Assembly (NCBI RefSeq): GCF_014541205.1
Contig: NZ_CP061280.1
Coordinates: 558,001-622,000 of the forward strand
Reading direction: 5' to 3'
Source: Mannheimia bovis
GTDB taxonomy: Bacteria > Pseudomonadota > Gammaproteobacteria > Enterobacterales > Pasteurellaceae
Length of the DNA: 64,000 nucleotides
Positions within the stretch are counted from its first letter, which is position 1. Every line of letters starts with the position of its first letter. Shown here piece after piece: positions 63,301 to 64,000 of this stretch. The notes beneath the pieces were generated by a model. That model was given only the letters and a program-made list of their open reading frames with translations, was not told where the DNA came from and ran no database searches. The translations under genes were made by a program, and so were the position numbers.

Positions 63301-63588
63301 GAAACACTTTTACCGGAAGATGCTTTAGCTCAATTAACTGTTTATGTGAAGGATTACTTGGCAGGCTTATCGCAAGCTCAGCTGGTGATTTATCAAGGAA
63401 TTGAAGAGTATCTCAAAAAAGGCAGTGAAAACAGCGAACAGGCTCTTTCTCTCCTTGCAGAAGATCGCGAAGGCAGTTATATCAACCGTGTTCTTTCACA
63501 AACAACAGAGATAGATACAGATAACATTTATCAACGTACTGTAAGTTGGTTTGGGTTGATGAATGAGAAAGTCGTGATAAATAACTAA
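60304..63588 (+). CDS. recC: Exodeoxyribonuclease V subunit gamma (RecC)
   Basis: Subunit of RecBCD that recognises Chi and splits the strands at double-strand breaks. 1094 residues (E. coli 1122), intact. Conserved stretches include TVLIQSQGMAQWLQMQIA at the start, FIFGISAFSPLQLAVF, and VVCLLGMNEADFPRQ in the inactive helicase-like region. It is followed by ptrA, giving the order recC-ptrA known from E. coli (recC-ptrA-recB-recD). Confidence 0.95.
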   Translation: MFTLYQSNQISSLAEMLVKVQQVNPLEDPFEPETVLIQSQGMAQWLQMQIAELNGIMGNCNFLYPTTFLWQQYRVLFPELPKENIFERHSMTWRIMRLLPDCLNQGEFKPLQRYLANQPNEEQYQLKLYQLSAKIAELFDQYLVYRPHWLVHWEEGNLQAVENELKIAISAKNVDLNLISNDIKWQSQLWLKIIQDLQAGADDRVFTTSHRAYLQQNYFEKLDNLTEAEKAKLPKRIFIFGISAFSPLQLAVFKKLSEHCDIHIFFFNPSEKYWGDSVEDKVWQKLALTHKISPEDLENLLAEQSNKLLALWGKQGRDFLAQLMEFEPNTIDVFLEPEENSNLNKLKKQIFSSANNATIENLANDHSIQIHACHSPMREVEVLHNQLLNLFEKDKTLLPKDIIVMSPDINKYAPYIDAVFSRYKGSRDPRYIPFSLSDQAFTKIDPIINSFLQLLAMKENQFNAEDLFDLLEVGAIQSRFSFSAEDIHTLRVWAKNAGVRSGIDIQQPHWQNYNSWENGLNRLLLGSSLKEAHGIWENTLAFGDSYGLNAELVGRLASFISALLEWVKLIQSPQSLEQWHLAVKMLITDLYQENAENAASILLLNTVNDEILALISATDFAEDLHIEILALLFNQQLNQHTQQLNFLVGRVNFATLLPMRAIPFKVVCLLGMNEADFPRQQQINSFDLMQYAPQKGDRAKRDDDRYLFLEALLSAQNVFYISYIGQSQKDGKEMLPSILVSQLLDTISDYLTPEFKSMFGAEVEQILVRKQPLTVFSKKNFTHPRDYAYNAEWIINSNNSVQNFLSEPLSTEMVTDIEIENLIRFVQNPIKFFFVNVLGISFNTYDDTIDESEIFTMSGLDNYAILNELLSVKPEQQEQFFEQEQLKGNLPASNFATTTKQDLIGKISDMRATLADYLARESTILTLNHSIAIDEKVLQLNGNMPNLYSNEMVLWRVGGLRDKDKIEIWIYHLLLCAYFPQKTVKFYYREGEQTGQLSFETLLPEDALAQLTVYVKDYLAGLSQAQLVIYQGIEEYLKKGSENSEQALSLLAEDREGSYINRVLSQTTEIDTDNIYQRTVSWFGLMNEKVVINN

Positions 63589-63686
63589 ATACAAGCGGTT
63601 GTTTTTGTTGATAAATTTGCAAATAGAATTTTTCCCTCATTTTACTGTCAATGAAAGACAACCGATTTAATTTCAAAAGGAGATGT

Positions 63687-64000
63687 ATGAAATTATCTAT
63701 TCTAACTAAATTACTGGCAGCCGCTTTTGCTGCTAATGTAATGACTTATCCAGCCTTTGCAGATGTTGCAAAAAATGCGGAAAAAACGACCGCTAGTCAA
63801 ATGCAATCCCATAGCCAGCAAGGCTTTGAGTTAATTAAGCAAAGCATTAATAAAAGCCCGAATGATAAGGCGATTTATCAAGGTATCAAACTGAATAATG
63901 GTATGGAGGTACTACTTATTTCAGATAGCCAAGCGAATAAATCGCTAATGTCCGCCATTATTCCGATTGGCTCAATGGATGACCCGGTTTCTCAGCAAGG
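63687..64000 (+). CDS. ptrA: Protease III (pitrilysin), 5' part only
   Basis: Start of a periplasmic zinc metallopeptidase of the M16 family, cut by the window edge; 104 codons are seen. Signal peptide ending AFA (about 26), then the family start YQGIKLNNGMEVLLISD and IIPIGSMDDP. AAAGGAGATGT precedes the ATG at 63687. The zinc site HXXEH lies beyond the window. Identification rests on these stretches and on the place after recC. Confidence 0.88.
   Translation, partial: MKLSILTKLLAAAFAANVMTYPAFADVAKNAEKTTASQMQSHSQQGFELIKQSINKSPNDKAIYQGIKLNNGMEVLLISDSQANKSLMSAIIPIGSMDDPVSQQ

Overview
This window is a 64-kb chromosomal segment of a gamma-proteobacterium of the family Pasteurellaceae. The main evidence is the very dense 9-10 base motif ACAAGCGGT(C), found on both strands more than 40 times, often with an A/T-rich tail. 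This is the DNA uptake signal sequence of the Apl type (Actinobacillus pleuropneumoniae / Mannheimia / Bibersteinia branch), not the Haemophilus AAGTGCGGT type. Gene content and order agree: comM, a comNOPQ-recC-ptrA block, ompA-matP-lonH-fabA, tRNA Thr-Tyr-Gly-Thr-tuf, and a menaquinone pathway. I cannot name the species. There is no phage, insertion sequence, CRISPR array or rRNA operon. Most of the window is ordinary core genome.

Layout. 1-4.5 kb: a beta-glucoside operon (bglF-bglA-licT) with a LicT/BglG-type antiterminator switch in its leader. 4.5-12.8 kb: a VanY-type peptidase with rsmJ, ftsN, ubiF, a histidine-rich repeat protein, comM with a competence CRP-S site, then menH and menD. 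13-16.5 kb: a DctPQM TRAP transporter and yfcZ. 16.7-21.6 kb: a galactose ABC transporter with two tandem MglB-type binding proteins, each behind its own near-identical CRP-dependent promoter. 21.7-26 kb: a pseudoazurin, then a TorD/TorZ(MtsZ)-type S/N-oxide reductase operon with an FNR box and an unusually short monohaem cytochrome. 26-32.5 kb: glyQ and glyS separated by a glutaredoxin-like gene and an AT-rich membrane protein, then small secreted proteins and xerC. 33-40.8 kb: two tandem tRNA-Ser genes, trmA, maoP, lspA-ispH-sdhE, ccmGHI-mog-glnB and coaA. 41-50.2 kb: the tRNA-tuf operon, pdxY, another tRNA-Thr, plsC-ftsP-accA, tpx, yidC and menI. 50.2-50.5 kb: a compact, highly structured transcription unit for a 37-residue hydrophobic peptide. 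50.5-64 kb: a YdiJ-type dehydrogenase, ompA-matP-lonH-fabA, the competence pseudopilin operon, recC and the 5' end of ptrA.

How parts work together. menD, menH and menI serve menaquinone synthesis, and menaquinone is the carrier for anaerobic respiration. That fits the FNR-box S/N-oxide reductase operon, cytochrome c maturation genes and mog (molybdenum cofactor). comM and comNOPQ share the same type of CRP-S operator and so belong to the Sxy/CRP competence regulon that uses the uptake sequences scattered through this DNA. Several terminators are built from two uptake sequences in opposite orientation.

The most unusual object is the 50.2-50.5 kb unit. It has a perfect TATAAT, a leader with two mutually exclusive hairpins (one burying the ribosome binding site), an AUG-UGA start-stop overlapping the GUG start of a 37-residue membrane peptide, and terminators on both sides. 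It looks like a type I toxin or a riboregulated small membrane protein, but I recognise no family. Also notable are the first MglB paralogue, which seems to have lost two sugar-binding residues, and the TorY-like cytochrome without its tetrahaem domain.
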